Positions 49,298 to 57,900 of a stretch of DNA of 64,000 nucleotides are shown here, piece after piece (positions within the stretch are counted from its first letter, which is position 1; each line of letters opens with the position of its first letter). The DNA lies in assembly GCA_017482565.1 (NCBI GenBank), contig JAFUMO010000068.1, positions 61,877 through 125,876 on the forward strand, read 5' to 3'. The notes below the pieces were generated by a model. It saw only the letters and a program-made list of their open reading frames with translations, did no database searches and had not been told where the DNA came from. The translations under genes were made by a program, and so were the position numbers. The stretch is from Bacteroidales bacterium. Its GTDB lineage: Bacteria > Bacteroidota > Bacteroidia > Bacteroidales > UBA932.

Positions 49298-50623
49298 TTA
49301 AAGTGTAAGGGGAATGTTCCTATAATAATCCAGTATCTTCAGCTGGAAGATGTACTGGTATTTGTTCTGCAGATATTCAGATTCTGCCTTGTAGAGGTTT
49401 GCCATTGCAACCGTATAGTCTGTACCGTTGAGGATTCCAAGGTTAAACTTCTCCTTTGTGTATCCGGCCGATTCCCTTGCGGAAATGAGGTTCTCCCTGG
49501 CGGCATTCATCTTTTCATAGCCGGAAAGGGCCTCATTGCAGGCCTGCTGTATCTCTTTCCTCAGGTTCTGCCTCTGTATGCGCAGGTCAATCTCAGAACT
49601 CTTTACATTCAGGCGGGCATTTCTTATGGCGGCATTGTTTTTCCAGCTGTTGAAGATAGGGATGCTCAGACCGAATCCCATTGAAGGGTTGCGGTTGTTG
49701 TCAAACTGGGTGAAGAACGGGGTTGGCTGGTTGTCGCTGTAATAAGTACCGTATCCTGCACTGAAAGATATTGTAGGAAGTGCTGCCCCCTTCTGTATAC
49801 GGTACTGCAGCTCGCTGTTCTCCAGGGCAAGTTCCGCACTCCTTATGGCCGGGAGCCCCAAAGCCCCGGCAAAAATCTCCTCCTCATCATAATTTTCAGG
49901 ATCCGGTATGGTACCGCCTGCTTCAGGGGCTTCAATGTCAAAACTTTCAATATTATCAATATCAAGTAGTTGGGCCAGATTTATCATGTTGGTCCTCAGG
50001 TTGTTCCTGGCTGCAACCACCTGCACCTTTTCACTGGCAAGCTGTGCCTGTACCTCCAGGAGCGAGCTGTAGGGCTGGCTTCCGGCATCCACAAGCGCCC
50101 TGGTCCTCTCTACCTGTGCCTCCACGCTGTTGCAGCTTTCAAGTGCGCTCTTCTCCATCTCCCTACACAGCATTACCTGAAGGAATGCCTGCACAATTTG
50201 TATTGAAATTTCATCCTTCAGCTTCTCCACATTGCTTCCTGCCAGTTCCAGCTGCACCTTGCTGCTCTTTATGTTGTTCTGCTTGCGCATCCCCTCAAAA
50301 AGCGGTACGGAGGCTGAGAAGTTGAGTGATGTGCTTTGCGAGAGCTTGTTCTCAATGATTTCAAGGTCGTTCAGGTTTACCGAACGTCCCCAGCTCATGT
50401 TGTGGTTCATTGAGGCATTCATAGTGGGGAGGTACTCCAGCCTGGCTGAAGTGAGGTTGTTGCCGGCCTGCTCAACCGCAATTGCCTGCCGTCTTACCTG
50501 CAGGTTATGCTCACGGGCATGGCTGATGCACTTTTCCAGAGTCCATTTCTCCTGTGAAAAGGCTGTGCAGGCCAGAAATATGGCCATTACAAGCAATGAT
50601 GTGTGGTGTCCGAAATTCTTCAT
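49298..50623 (-). CDS. TolC family outer-membrane efflux protein
   Basis: 441 residues from ATG 50623. A signal peptide (MKNFGHHTSLLVMAIFLACT, then AFSQ) precedes two TolC repeats, each with long helices (WTLEKCISHAREHNLQVRRQ, NNLTSARLEYLPTMNASMNH, and in the second half SAELALENSELQYRIQKGAA, FGLSIPIFNSWKNNAAIRNA). It forms a trimeric outer-membrane channel. A -7 element is only 15 nt upstream of the start, so it can be expressed apart from the peptide genes before it. The HlyD/MacA-like adaptor follows directly. Confidence 0.92.
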   Translation of the reverse strand: MKNFGHHTSLLVMAIFLACTAFSQEKWTLEKCISHAREHNLQVRRQAIAVEQAGNNLTSARLEYLPTMNASMNHNMSWGRSVNLNDLEIIENKLSQSTSLNFSASVPLFEGMRKQNNIKSSKVQLELAGSNVEKLKDEISIQIVQAFLQVMLCREMEKSALESCNSVEAQVERTRALVDAGSQPYSSLLEVQAQLASEKVQVVAARNNLRTNMINLAQLLDIDNIESFDIEAPEAGGTIPDPENYDEEEIFAGALGLPAIRSAELALENSELQYRIQKGAALPTISFSAGYGTYYSDNQPTPFFTQFDNNRNPSMGFGLSIPIFNSWKNNAAIRNARLNVKSSEIDLRIQRQNLRKEIQQACNEALSGYEKMNAARENLISARESAGYTKEKFNLGILNGTDYTVAMANLYKAESEYLQNKYQYIFQLKILDYYRNIPLTL

Positions 50624-50638
50624 ATTGCGCTCAAGCAA

Positions 50639-50646
50639 CAAAGTTA
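50639..50646 (-). promoter_or_regulatory. -7 element upstream of the TolC gene
   Basis: Minus strand TAACTTTG matches TAnnTTTG and lies 15 nt before the ATG at 50623. No -33 TTTG is correctly spaced. The stretch 50647-50777 has no gene. Confidence 0.5.
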
Positions 50647-50777
50647 TACAAATATTGTTAATGAGGGCAGTAAGGAGGGGAAATTTTGAAGCACAAGCCC
50701 GGATCCACCCCTCCAGACTCCCTCATCCTGCAATGACGCAAACAAATTCCGTTCCCGGATTATTCATGCCGCTGAAG

Positions 50778-50951
50778 CTACAGCGCAGCCGGGTTGAAGA
50801 ACATTTTCCTGAACTGGTTTGCCATGTAGATCATCTTTGCTATTGTGCCTATGCACTCAGCTATGAACTCAACAAGCCTGGCTGTCTCCTCGTTCTTGCC
50901 TCCATATATGGCGGAGGCCTGTCTGATGTCAATTTCAATGAAATTTCCCAT
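50778..50951 (-). CDS. Putative secreted peptide 2 with double-glycine leader
   Basis: 57 residues. The leader MGNFIEIDIRQASAIYGG (18 residues) ends in Gly-Gly, with hydrophobic residues at -4 (Ile) and -12 (Ile) as in C39-peptidase substrates. The predicted mature peptide is 39 residues, starts KNEETARLVEF and ends FNPAAL; it is amphipathic, carries one Cys and an A-x-x-x-G segment, and has balanced charges. An AGGAGG site lies about 7 nt before the ATG, an unusually strong Shine-Dalgarno for this genome. It follows peptide 1 by 11 nt. I do not recognise a family; it may be one half of a two-peptide bacteriocin or a signal. Confidence 0.72.
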   Translation of the reverse strand: MGNFIEIDIRQASAIYGGKNEETARLVEFIAECIGTIAKMIYMANQFRKMFFNPAAL

Positions 50952-50962
50952 GATATCCCCTC

Positions 50963-51154
50963 CTATAAGTTTTTCCAGCCCCTTTTGAGCCCGTTCCAGA
51001 TCTCTTCCCTGTACTCCTTGATGAAGGCTACAGCCTTTTGTACATAGTCCCAGAAGTTGTCCAGGAATGCTACGGCAACACCGCCCCTTACAATTGACAT
51101 TTCCTGACGGCTGATTTCCACCAGACCGCTGCAATCACTTTTTATCCGTTTCAT
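50963..51154 (-). CDS. Putative secreted peptide 1 with double-glycine leader
   Basis: 63 residues. The leader is 25 residues and ends ISRQEMSIVRGG, which fits the consensus for C39 substrates: hydrophobic at -12 (Ile), Ser at -11, Glu at -8, Met at -7, Val at -4, Gly-Gly at -2/-1. The predicted mature peptide has 38 residues, begins VAVAFLDNFWDYVQKAV and ends GLKRGWKNL; it is aromatic-rich, amphipathic, free of Cys and contains a GxxxG motif. It starts 25 nt after the stop of the C39 ABC transporter gene. Role inferred: bacteriocin-like or signalling peptide exported by that transporter. Confidence 0.78.
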   Translation of the reverse strand: MKRIKSDCSGLVEISRQEMSIVRGGVAVAFLDNFWDYVQKAVAFIKEYREEIWNGLKRGWKNL

Positions 51155-51179
51155 AAATCATGTTTTAAATTTCCTGCCG

Positions 51180-53336
51180 TCAAGTGCTACGCAGGTTACC
51201 ACTTCCGGTGGGAGTGTGGCCGCACCCCTCCCGGCCTATATCAACAACGTTGTCTGCAATTGTACCGTTATCCCTTTTGTGGGAAATGAAAATTATTGTC
51301 TTTCCGGCATCCCTGAGCCCCACCAGGGCCTCCAGCACGCACTTTTCACTTTCAGGGTCCAGGGAGGAGGTGGCCTCATCTAGGATATATATCCTGGGAT
51401 TCCTGTAGATTGCCCTTGCCATGGCAATTTTCTGGCATTCTCCTCCCGACAGGCTGCATCCTCCACTACCGGCTCTGGTAAGGAGCCCCTGAGGGAATCT
51501 TTCTGCCATATCCATCATCTTCAGCCTGCCACATATTTCCAGGACTTTCCCTATATCAGGCTCATCCTCCCCAAGGGTGATGTTGTCAAGTATGGTAGCA
51601 TTGAACAGGGCTGCTCTCTGTGGTACATACCCTATCATGCTCCTCCACCGGGATGTATTGAGGCGGCTGATGTCAATTCCGGAGTATCTTATGGTTCCCG
51701 TGCCGGGAGTGTGGTCTTTCAGTATCAGTGAGGCCACCGTGCTCTTTCCGCATCCGCTACCGCCCCTGAGTAGGGTAATCTTTCCCCTGGGGGCGGTGAA
51801 GGATAAGCCGTGCAGGAGCTCTTCCCTCCCCGGATACCGGAAATGTACCCCTTCAACCACAATGTCCCCGTCCAGGCTGTCAGGAGATATTGCGGCAGAG
51901 GTTGTCCCTGCTCTGTCTGCTCCGGCATATCCTGCTCCATCTTCGTCGGGAAGGGAAAGAATTTCAAATATCCTGCTGCAGGAGACAGAGGTCCTTGCAA
52001 TCATTTCATTTGTCCTTATGAGGTCATCTACAGGAACCGTAAAGAAAGAGCATAGGGAGTAGAACCCCACCAGTTCACCTATACTCATCTCTCCCCTGAG
52101 GAGGGCGGCGGAACCGGCGGTTAGGATGATGCAGAGCAGTATCCTTGATATCCCCTGTACCGATGTGGAGAAGAGGTTCACGGCATCGGCGCAGCGGTTG
52201 AGGCTCTCCGCCATCCCCACATAGCTCCGTTCCATCTTTCCGGCGGCAAGACGGTATGCCCCGTAGTGTCTTATACAACCCTGGGTGGAGACCAGTTCCA
52301 GCAGGTCTGTCTGGAATGCGGCGCCGGAGGCGGCAACCTGCCTGCTGTATTTCCTGTTCATGTGCCCGGCTATTCTGTAGAGTGCGTAATATGCCGGGAG
52401 TGCCAGTGTGATGATGATTGAAAGCCTAGTGTTGTAGCAGTACATCACAGCCAGAGCCCCAATAATTGTAATCAGGCTGGTGAATATCCCTATGGTTCCC
52501 CCTGTAATGAATGAGCGGATGTGGTGTATGTCCTCAATCCTGGAGGATATCTCGCCTGCCTGGAAACTGCTGAAGAACCCTGCTGGGAGCCTGAGCAGCT
52601 TCTCCATATAGCTGCATGTGAGGGTGGTCTCAACCTTCAGGCTGCACCTTATGAGGTATCTTGTGGTACAGTAGCCTATATAGAGTGAGGCAAAGGTGAG
52701 AGAGAAGAGCAGCAGCGCAAGGAATATGACAGCTGCGGCGTTTCCCTGAGGGATCACCTTGTCTATTGTCTGCTGCAGCAGGAATGTGGTGCTTATACCG
52801 GCTGCCGTACAGGCCATTGAGCCGGCAGCTGCAAGCGCCAGTTCTTTCCGGTTAGCCCGGGCGAGTTCCCATAGTGCCGCTGCAGATGAAGCTGTGCCAT
52901 CATCTGCAGCCTTTACGGTAAAGCTTGGAGTGACAGCAATGATGTATCCTGTCCATATTGCGGCAAAATCACTTTTCTTCATCTTCTTCATCTCCCCTCC
53001 GGCCGGGTCCATCACTTCCAGCATATCTTTTCCCACACGGTATACCACAATGAAATGGAGGAGCCCATCCTTATCCATGGTATGGGCAATTGCCGGAACA
53101 GGGATGCTGCTTATGGATGAGGGCTCCTTGCCGGGGGATCTGTACCCCTTCGCATCCAGTCCAAGCCGGGACGCCCCGTCTATGATTCCCTGTATGGTGA
53201 TTCCGTCTGGAGTACAGCCGCAAAGGAGCCGTGTGCGGGCAATGGAGGCCCTTATCCCGTAAAATGCTGCTACGGAGACAAGGCAGGCAGCCCCACAGTC
53301 ATATCTGTAATGCTGGCGTATCTTTACATTCTTCAT
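51180..53336 (-). CDS. C39-peptidase-containing ABC transporter for double-glycine peptides
   Basis: 718 residues from ATG 53336. The N-terminal C39 domain (about 1-135) has the oxyanion Gln8, catalytic Cys14 (HYRYDCGAACL), His94 (LLHFIVVY) and Asp110 (VMDPAGG). A six-helix membrane domain (about 175-440) follows, then an ATPase with Walker A RGGSGCGKST, signature LSGGE, Walker B IYILDEATSSLD and H-loop FISHKRD. Such proteins cut after Gly-Gly and export the peptide. Two candidate substrates follow directly. Its ATG overlaps the stop of the 51-residue membrane peptide gene (ATGA), so translation is coupled. The DNA appears more GC-rich than its neighbours. Confidence 0.93.
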   Translation of the reverse strand: MKNVKIRQHYRYDCGAACLVSVAAFYGIRASIARTRLLCGCTPDGITIQGIIDGASRLGLDAKGYRSPGKEPSSISSIPVPAIAHTMDKDGLLHFIVVYRVGKDMLEVMDPAGGEMKKMKKSDFAAIWTGYIIAVTPSFTVKAADDGTASSAAALWELARANRKELALAAAGSMACTAAGISTTFLLQQTIDKVIPQGNAAAVIFLALLLFSLTFASLYIGYCTTRYLIRCSLKVETTLTCSYMEKLLRLPAGFFSSFQAGEISSRIEDIHHIRSFITGGTIGIFTSLITIIGALAVMYCYNTRLSIIITLALPAYYALYRIAGHMNRKYSRQVAASGAAFQTDLLELVSTQGCIRHYGAYRLAAGKMERSYVGMAESLNRCADAVNLFSTSVQGISRILLCIILTAGSAALLRGEMSIGELVGFYSLCSFFTVPVDDLIRTNEMIARTSVSCSRIFEILSLPDEDGAGYAGADRAGTTSAAISPDSLDGDIVVEGVHFRYPGREELLHGLSFTAPRGKITLLRGGSGCGKSTVASLILKDHTPGTGTIRYSGIDISRLNTSRWRSMIGYVPQRAALFNATILDNITLGEDEPDIGKVLEICGRLKMMDMAERFPQGLLTRAGSGGCSLSGGECQKIAMARAIYRNPRIYILDEATSSLDPESEKCVLEALVGLRDAGKTIIFISHKRDNGTIADNVVDIGREGCGHTPTGSGNLRST

Positions 53337-53488
53337 GGCAGTATGGGTATTATGAAGAGTGAGACAATGCACAGCACGGCGGCAAGAACCAGCATGAATA
53401 TGAATGTGGCATCCCCGTGGCGGGTAGGTAGGAGTATCCTTTGGGGGGATTCTCCAAGCTGTTGCAGTGATGGTGTGTTTTCAGTCAT
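53333..53488 (-). CDS. 51-residue single-span membrane peptide coupled to the C39 transporter
   Basis: ATG at 53488, TGA at 53335-53333. The protein has a polar start (MTENTPSLQQLGESPQRILL) and one membrane helix (ATFIFMLVLAAVLCIVSLFI) close to its end (PILP). An AAGGAG Shine-Dalgarno lies about 8 nt before the ATG, and the stop overlaps the transporter ATG, so expression as a unit is likely. It could be an immunity peptide, a transporter accessory subunit, or a remnant of an HlyD-type protein's N-terminus, which in Bacteroidota peptide exporters has a similar polar-then-helix shape. No family recognised. Confidence 0.68.
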   Translation of the reverse strand: MTENTPSLQQLGESPQRILLPTRHGDATFIFMLVLAAVLCIVSLFIIPILP

Positions 53489-53544
53489 ATCCGGTCTCCT
53501 TTTTCCACAAATTTGGAAAGCGGAAACGGATTATGCCAGGTTTT

Positions 53545-53559
53545 GGGTAAAATTTACCC
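53545..53559. promoter_or_regulatory. Perfect 15-bp palindrome upstream of the peptide-export operon
   Basis: GGGTAAAATTTACCC (arms GGGTAAA/TTTACCC about a central A) lies 57 nt before the 51-aa gene. Read on the minus strand it contains TAAATTTT, one mismatch from the -7 consensus. It looks like an operator. The gap is only 82 nt, so it could also affect the end of cvpA. Confidence 0.5.
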
Positions 53560-53570
53560 TGCGAATTCCG

Positions 53571-54074
53571 TTATGAAAAAATTTTTTGAAGAAACGGAAA
53601 AATATTGCGGTGGAAATGCTCCAGGAAGGCATATCCCTTTGAGCCGCTGAAAACATCCCCGGGTATGATGTGCAGCATTGAGTTTAGGTAATTGACAAGA
53701 TACGCGGCAATGCTGAGGAGAATTATGGCCTTGAGCGCGCCAAATAGGAAACCCAGAAGGCGGTTAAGCCACCCCAGCATGGTTAGCTTTACTATCCCTT
53801 CAATCCCCTTCCCGATAAAATGGGTGAGTATTACAACAATGATGAAGATTGCCGCAAAGGTTACAATATGAAGGGTATTCTGAGCTATGGTGAGGGAGAG
53901 GAGCTCCCTGGCTTCGGCAGAAAGCCATGCGGAGAACTTGAATGCACACCATACCCCCAGCAGCAGGGATACAATGCTTACAATTTGTCTTACAAATCCC
54001 TTGAAAATTCCCCATATGGCTGAGGCCAGTATGATTACAAGTATGGTTATGTCCAGCAATCCTATGTTCTCCAT
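53571..54074 (-). CDS. cvpA: CvpA family membrane protein
   Basis: 167 residues, four predicted helices: LLDITILVIILASAIWGIFK, IVSIVSLLLGVWCAF, TLHIVTFAAIFIIVVILTHF and LGFLFGALKAIILLSIAAYL. The order and the Gly-Phe-Val-Arg-Gln motif (KGFVRQIVS) are those of CvpA. CvpA is named for a role in colicin V production in E. coli, but it is a widespread envelope protein. Its closeness to a peptide exporter is probably coincidental. A -7 element lies 13 nt before the ATG. Confidence 0.9.
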   Translation of the reverse strand: MENIGLLDITILVIILASAIWGIFKGFVRQIVSIVSLLLGVWCAFKFSAWLSAEARELLSLTIAQNTLHIVTFAAIFIIVVILTHFIGKGIEGIVKLTMLGWLNRLLGFLFGALKAIILLSIAAYLVNYLNSMLHIIPGDVFSGSKGYAFLEHFHRNIFPFLQKIFS

Positions 54075-54087
54075 CTCTTTTTTTTGT

Positions 54088-54095
54088 CAAAAGTA
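54088..54095 (-). promoter_or_regulatory. -7 element of cvpA
   Basis: Minus strand TACTTTTG, exact match to TAnnTTTG, 13 nt before the ATG at 54074. Confidence 0.5.
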
Positions 54096-54138
54096 AGCTT
54101 TTTTATCCTATTGGAATCATATGGAGTAAAACTTTTGT

Positions 54139-54146
54139 TAATTTTG
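54139..54146 (+). promoter_or_regulatory. -7 element of the GDPD-like gene
   Basis: TAATTTTG matches TAnnTTTG and ends 4 nt before the ATG at 54151, implying a leaderless or near-leaderless mRNA. The -33 box is poorly spaced. Confidence 0.45.
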
Positions 54147-54150
54147 GAGC

Positions 54151-54897
54151 ATGTGCAGGATTTTGAACAGAACAGTTTTGGCAGCCCTTTTTGCCGCTGT
54201 GGCGGTGCTGCTCTTCTTTGTGTGTGCTGCATGGGAGGATATGGGGGATTATCCCCAGAAGATATGGCTCCACAGGTGCAATTCAATTGAGAAGCTTAAT
54301 GAGATGGCGGATATGTACCCAAACGTAGAGGTGGATGTGGTGTATAGGGGAGATGGGGTGCTGGATGTTACCCATGACCTGGATACAACCTTCAATCTGG
54401 ATGTGGAGGAGTTCTTCAGGCATTATGCCTCCAATGAGGGGAGGATGTGGCTGGATGTGAAGAATCTGCACGGCGGCAACAGGGATTCCGTCCTGGCGGG
54501 GCTTGTGTCACTTACCCGGGAGTATGGGGTCGCCAGGGAGAGGCTTATTGTTGAGTCACGGGAATGGAGGCAGCTTGAGGCCTTTACCAGAGCCGGGTTC
54601 TACACCTCCTGGTATGTCCCTTTTGGCAAACCGAATAGGCTGGATGAGAGGGAGAAGGAAGAGTGCATTGATGCAATTGAGGATGTTGCAGGGAGCGGTT
54701 GTGTAAGGGCTGTGTCATTCCCGTACTGGTGGTATGATGAGATAAGTGATGATATGGATGCTCCGGTGGATCTGCTCACATGGAAACACAGGAGCAGCCA
54801 GTTTTTGTTCCTGCTGTCGGGAGAAGGGAAGAGGATGCTTGCAGACCCTAGGCTGAAGGTGGTGCTTGTGAAGGATAAGGGTGATTTTCACAGATAG
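54151..54897 (+). CDS. Membrane-anchored GDPD-like TIM-barrel protein
   Basis: 248 residues. An N-terminal helix (TVLAALFAAVAVLLFFVCAA) could be an anchor or uncleaved signal. The following sequence has the spacing of glycerophosphodiester phosphodiesterases: His41-Arg42 (IWLHRCNS), Glu60-x-Asp62 (NVEVDVVY) and His75-Asp76 (LDVTHDLD). Later strands (MWLDVKNLHGG, LIVESREWRQLEAF) also fit a GDPD-type barrel. The protein is at the short end of the family and the usual HRG loop reads HRC, so activity and substrate are uncertain. It stands between cvpA (divergent) and ileS. Confidence 0.68.
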   Translation: MCRILNRTVLAALFAAVAVLLFFVCAAWEDMGDYPQKIWLHRCNSIEKLNEMADMYPNVEVDVVYRGDGVLDVTHDLDTTFNLDVEEFFRHYASNEGRMWLDVKNLHGGNRDSVLAGLVSLTREYGVARERLIVESREWRQLEAFTRAGFYTSWYVPFGKPNRLDEREKEECIDAIEDVAGSGCVRAVSFPYWWYDEISDDMDAPVDLLTWKHRSSQFLFLLSGEGKRMLADPRLKVVLVKDKGDFHR

Positions 54898-54934
54898 TTT
54901 GTCCTTGAAATTCTTATTAATCGGTTTTTCGTAT

Positions 54935-54942
54935 TATCTTTG
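54935..54942 (+). promoter_or_regulatory. -7 element of ileS
   Basis: TATCTTTG matches TAnnTTTG, 27 nt before the ATG at 54970. No clear -33 TTTG. Confidence 0.55.
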
Positions 54943-54969
54943 CGGATTAAAATTTAAAAAATCTCAAAA

Positions 54970-57900
54970 ATGGGTTTCGCGGAATATAAAAATCTAGATT
55001 TAACAGAGATAAATCGCAGTGTATTGGAGAAATGGAAGGCAGAGAAATGCTTTGAGAATACCCTCAAGGCAAGGGAAGGCGCCAAAAAGTTTGTGTTTTT
55101 TGAGGGCCCCCCTTCAGCAAACGGAATGCCCGGCATACACCATGTAATGGCAAGGGCCATAAAGGATGCTTTCTGCAGGTTCAAGACGCAGAGCGGATAC
55201 CTTGTACAGAGGAAAGCCGGTTGGGATACACATGGACTTCCTGTTGAACTGGGTGTGGAGAAGATGCTTGGCATCACCAAGGAGGATATAGGGAAGAAGA
55301 TATCTGTTGATGACTATAATAGTGCCTGCCGCAAGGAGGTGATGAAATATACAAAGGAGTGGGTTTCACTTACTGAGAGGATAGGTTATTGGGTGGATAT
55401 GGACAATCCGTACATCACATACGATAATAAGTATATTGAGACCCTCTGGTACCTGCTCAAGGATATCTATGGCAAGGGGCTGCTTTATAAGGGTTATACA
55501 ATCCAGCCTTATTCGCCTGCTGCAGGTACAGGCTTGAGCTCGCACGAGCTTAACCAGCCGGGCTGCTACAGGGATGTTAAGGATACAACTTGTGTGGCAC
55601 AGTTCAGAATCAGGGAGCCTAAAGCTGAGATGGCGCAGTGGGGTACCCCTTATTTCCTTGCATGGACAACTACCCCTTGGACATTGCCTTCAAATGTGGC
55701 GCTTTGTGTGGGCCCTAAGATTGAGTATGTTGCAGTACAGACATATAATGCATATACCGGTGAAAAGATGACAGCGGTGCTTGCAAAGCCGCTCCTTTAT
55801 TCTCACTTCAACAAGAAGGCGGAGGAGATTGCGCTTGAGGATTATAAGCCTGGTGACAAGCTTGTTCCTTTCAAGGTTGTGGCTGAGTACAAGGGGCCTG
55901 AACTTGTAGGTATGGAGTATGAGCAGCTGATTCCTTGGGTGAAGCCTGTTTCAGTTGACGAGAAGGGCAAGTGGCAGGATGCTTCAGACAAGGCATTCCG
56001 CATTATCCCTGGTGATTATGTTACAACCGAGGACGGTACCGGTATAGTGCATATTGCACCTACATTCGGTGCTGATGATGCCTTTGTGGCACGTGCTGCC
56101 GGCATCCCTTCATTGTTCATGATCAACAAGGCCGGTGAGACCCGCCCTATGGTTGACCTTACAGGTAAGTTCTACCTGATGGAGGAGCTTGATGAGGAGT
56201 TTGTGAAGGACTGCATTGATGTGGAGCTTTACAAGGAGTACGAGGGAAGATGGGTTAAGAATGCATACGACCCTAAGTTTACAGTAAACAAGGTTTATGA
56301 CGAGAAGGCAGCTTCTGCAGCCGAGAATCTGGATATCTGTATCTGCCTTATGCTCAAGGGGGCAAACAAGGCATTCAAGATTGAGAAGCATACCCACAAC
56401 TATCCTCATTGCTGGAGGACAGACAAGCCGATATTGTACTATCCGCTGGATTCATGGTTCATCAGGAGCACTGCGGTGCAGGATGAACTGATTGCCTTGA
56501 ACAAGACCATAAACTGGAAGCCTGAGAGTACAGGTACGGGCCGTTTCGGCAAATGGCTGGAGAACCTCCAGGACTGGAACCTTTCAAGGAGCCGCTACTG
56601 GGGTACACCGCTCCCTATCTGGAGGACAGAGGACAAGAAGGAGGAGATGTGCATAGGTTCCGCCCAGGAGCTGTACAATGAACTTGAGAAGTCTGTGGCT
56701 GCAGGTTTCATGGCTTCAAACCCATTGAAGGACAAAGGATTTGTTCCTGGCGATTTCTCTAAGGAGAATTATGGGAAGATTGACCTCCACAGGCCATATG
56801 TGGATGGATATATACTTGTTTCACCAAGCGGCAAGCCTATGAAGCGTGAGCTTGACCTCATTGACGTATGGTTTGATTCAGGCGCAATGCCGTTTGCACA
56901 GGAGGGGCTTGAGAACCTTGGGAAGCCTGAGTTCGGCCAGACAGCTGACTTCATTGCTGAGGGTGTTGACCAGACCCGCGGATGGTTCTTCACACTCCAC
57001 GCAATCTCTACAATGGTGAACAGGCGTGTTGCATACAAGACAGTGCTTTCAAACGGACTTGTGCTTGACAAGGACGGAAACAAGATGAGCAAGAGGTTGG
57101 GCAATGCGGTTGACCCGTTCAAGGCCCTTGACCAGTACGGAGCCGATTCACTCAGGTGGTACATGCTCACAAATGCACAGCCTTGGGATAACCTGAAGTT
57201 TGATTTTGCCGGTGTGGATGAGGTGAAGAGGAAATTCTTTGGTACCCTGTACAACACTTATTCATTCTTTGCGTTGTATGCAAACGTTGACGGTTTTGAC
57301 AACAAGGCACCTCAGGTACCTGTGGAGAAGAGGCCTGAGATTGACCGTTGGGTGATCTCATATCTGAACACCCTCATAAAGGAGGTAAAGGAGTGCTATG
57401 AGAACTATGATGTTACCACAGCGGGCCGCAAGATTCAGGATTTTGTGTGTGACCATTTGAGCAACTGGTATGTAAGGCTCAACAGGAAGCGTTTCTGGGG
57501 CGGTTCAATGAGTGAAGACAAGCTTGCTGCCTACCAGACACTGTATTCTTGCCTTGAGACAGTTGCAGTGCTTGCCGCTCCTATTGCGCCGTTCTTCATG
57601 GAGAGGCTTTTCCTCGACCTGAACGCCGTTTCAGGAATGCATGCGGAGAACTCAGTACACCTTGTGCTTATGCCGGAGGTTGATGAGAGCTGCATTGACA
57701 AGGATCTTGAGGAGAGGATGGCACTTGCTCAGATCAGCACTTCAATGGTGCTGGCGCTGAGGAAGAAGGTGAACATAAAGGTAAGGCAGCCTCTTGCAAA
57801 GATCATCATCCCTGTCCTTGATTCAAGGATACAGGAGCAGCTTGAGAAGGTGAAGAATCTTGTGTTGAATGAGATTAATGTGAAGGAGGTGGAGTTCATT

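Noticed and set aside
53310-53576. 88-codon plus-strand frame opposite the start of the peptide-export locus
   Set aside because: It overlaps, in antisense, the well-supported 51-residue gene and the transporter start, and has no start signal or recognisable domain.
53571-54074. CvpA as part of a colicin V-like system with the C39 transporter
   Set aside because: CvpA is a general envelope protein in many bacteria without microcins. It has its own promoter and is separated from the locus by a palindromic control region.
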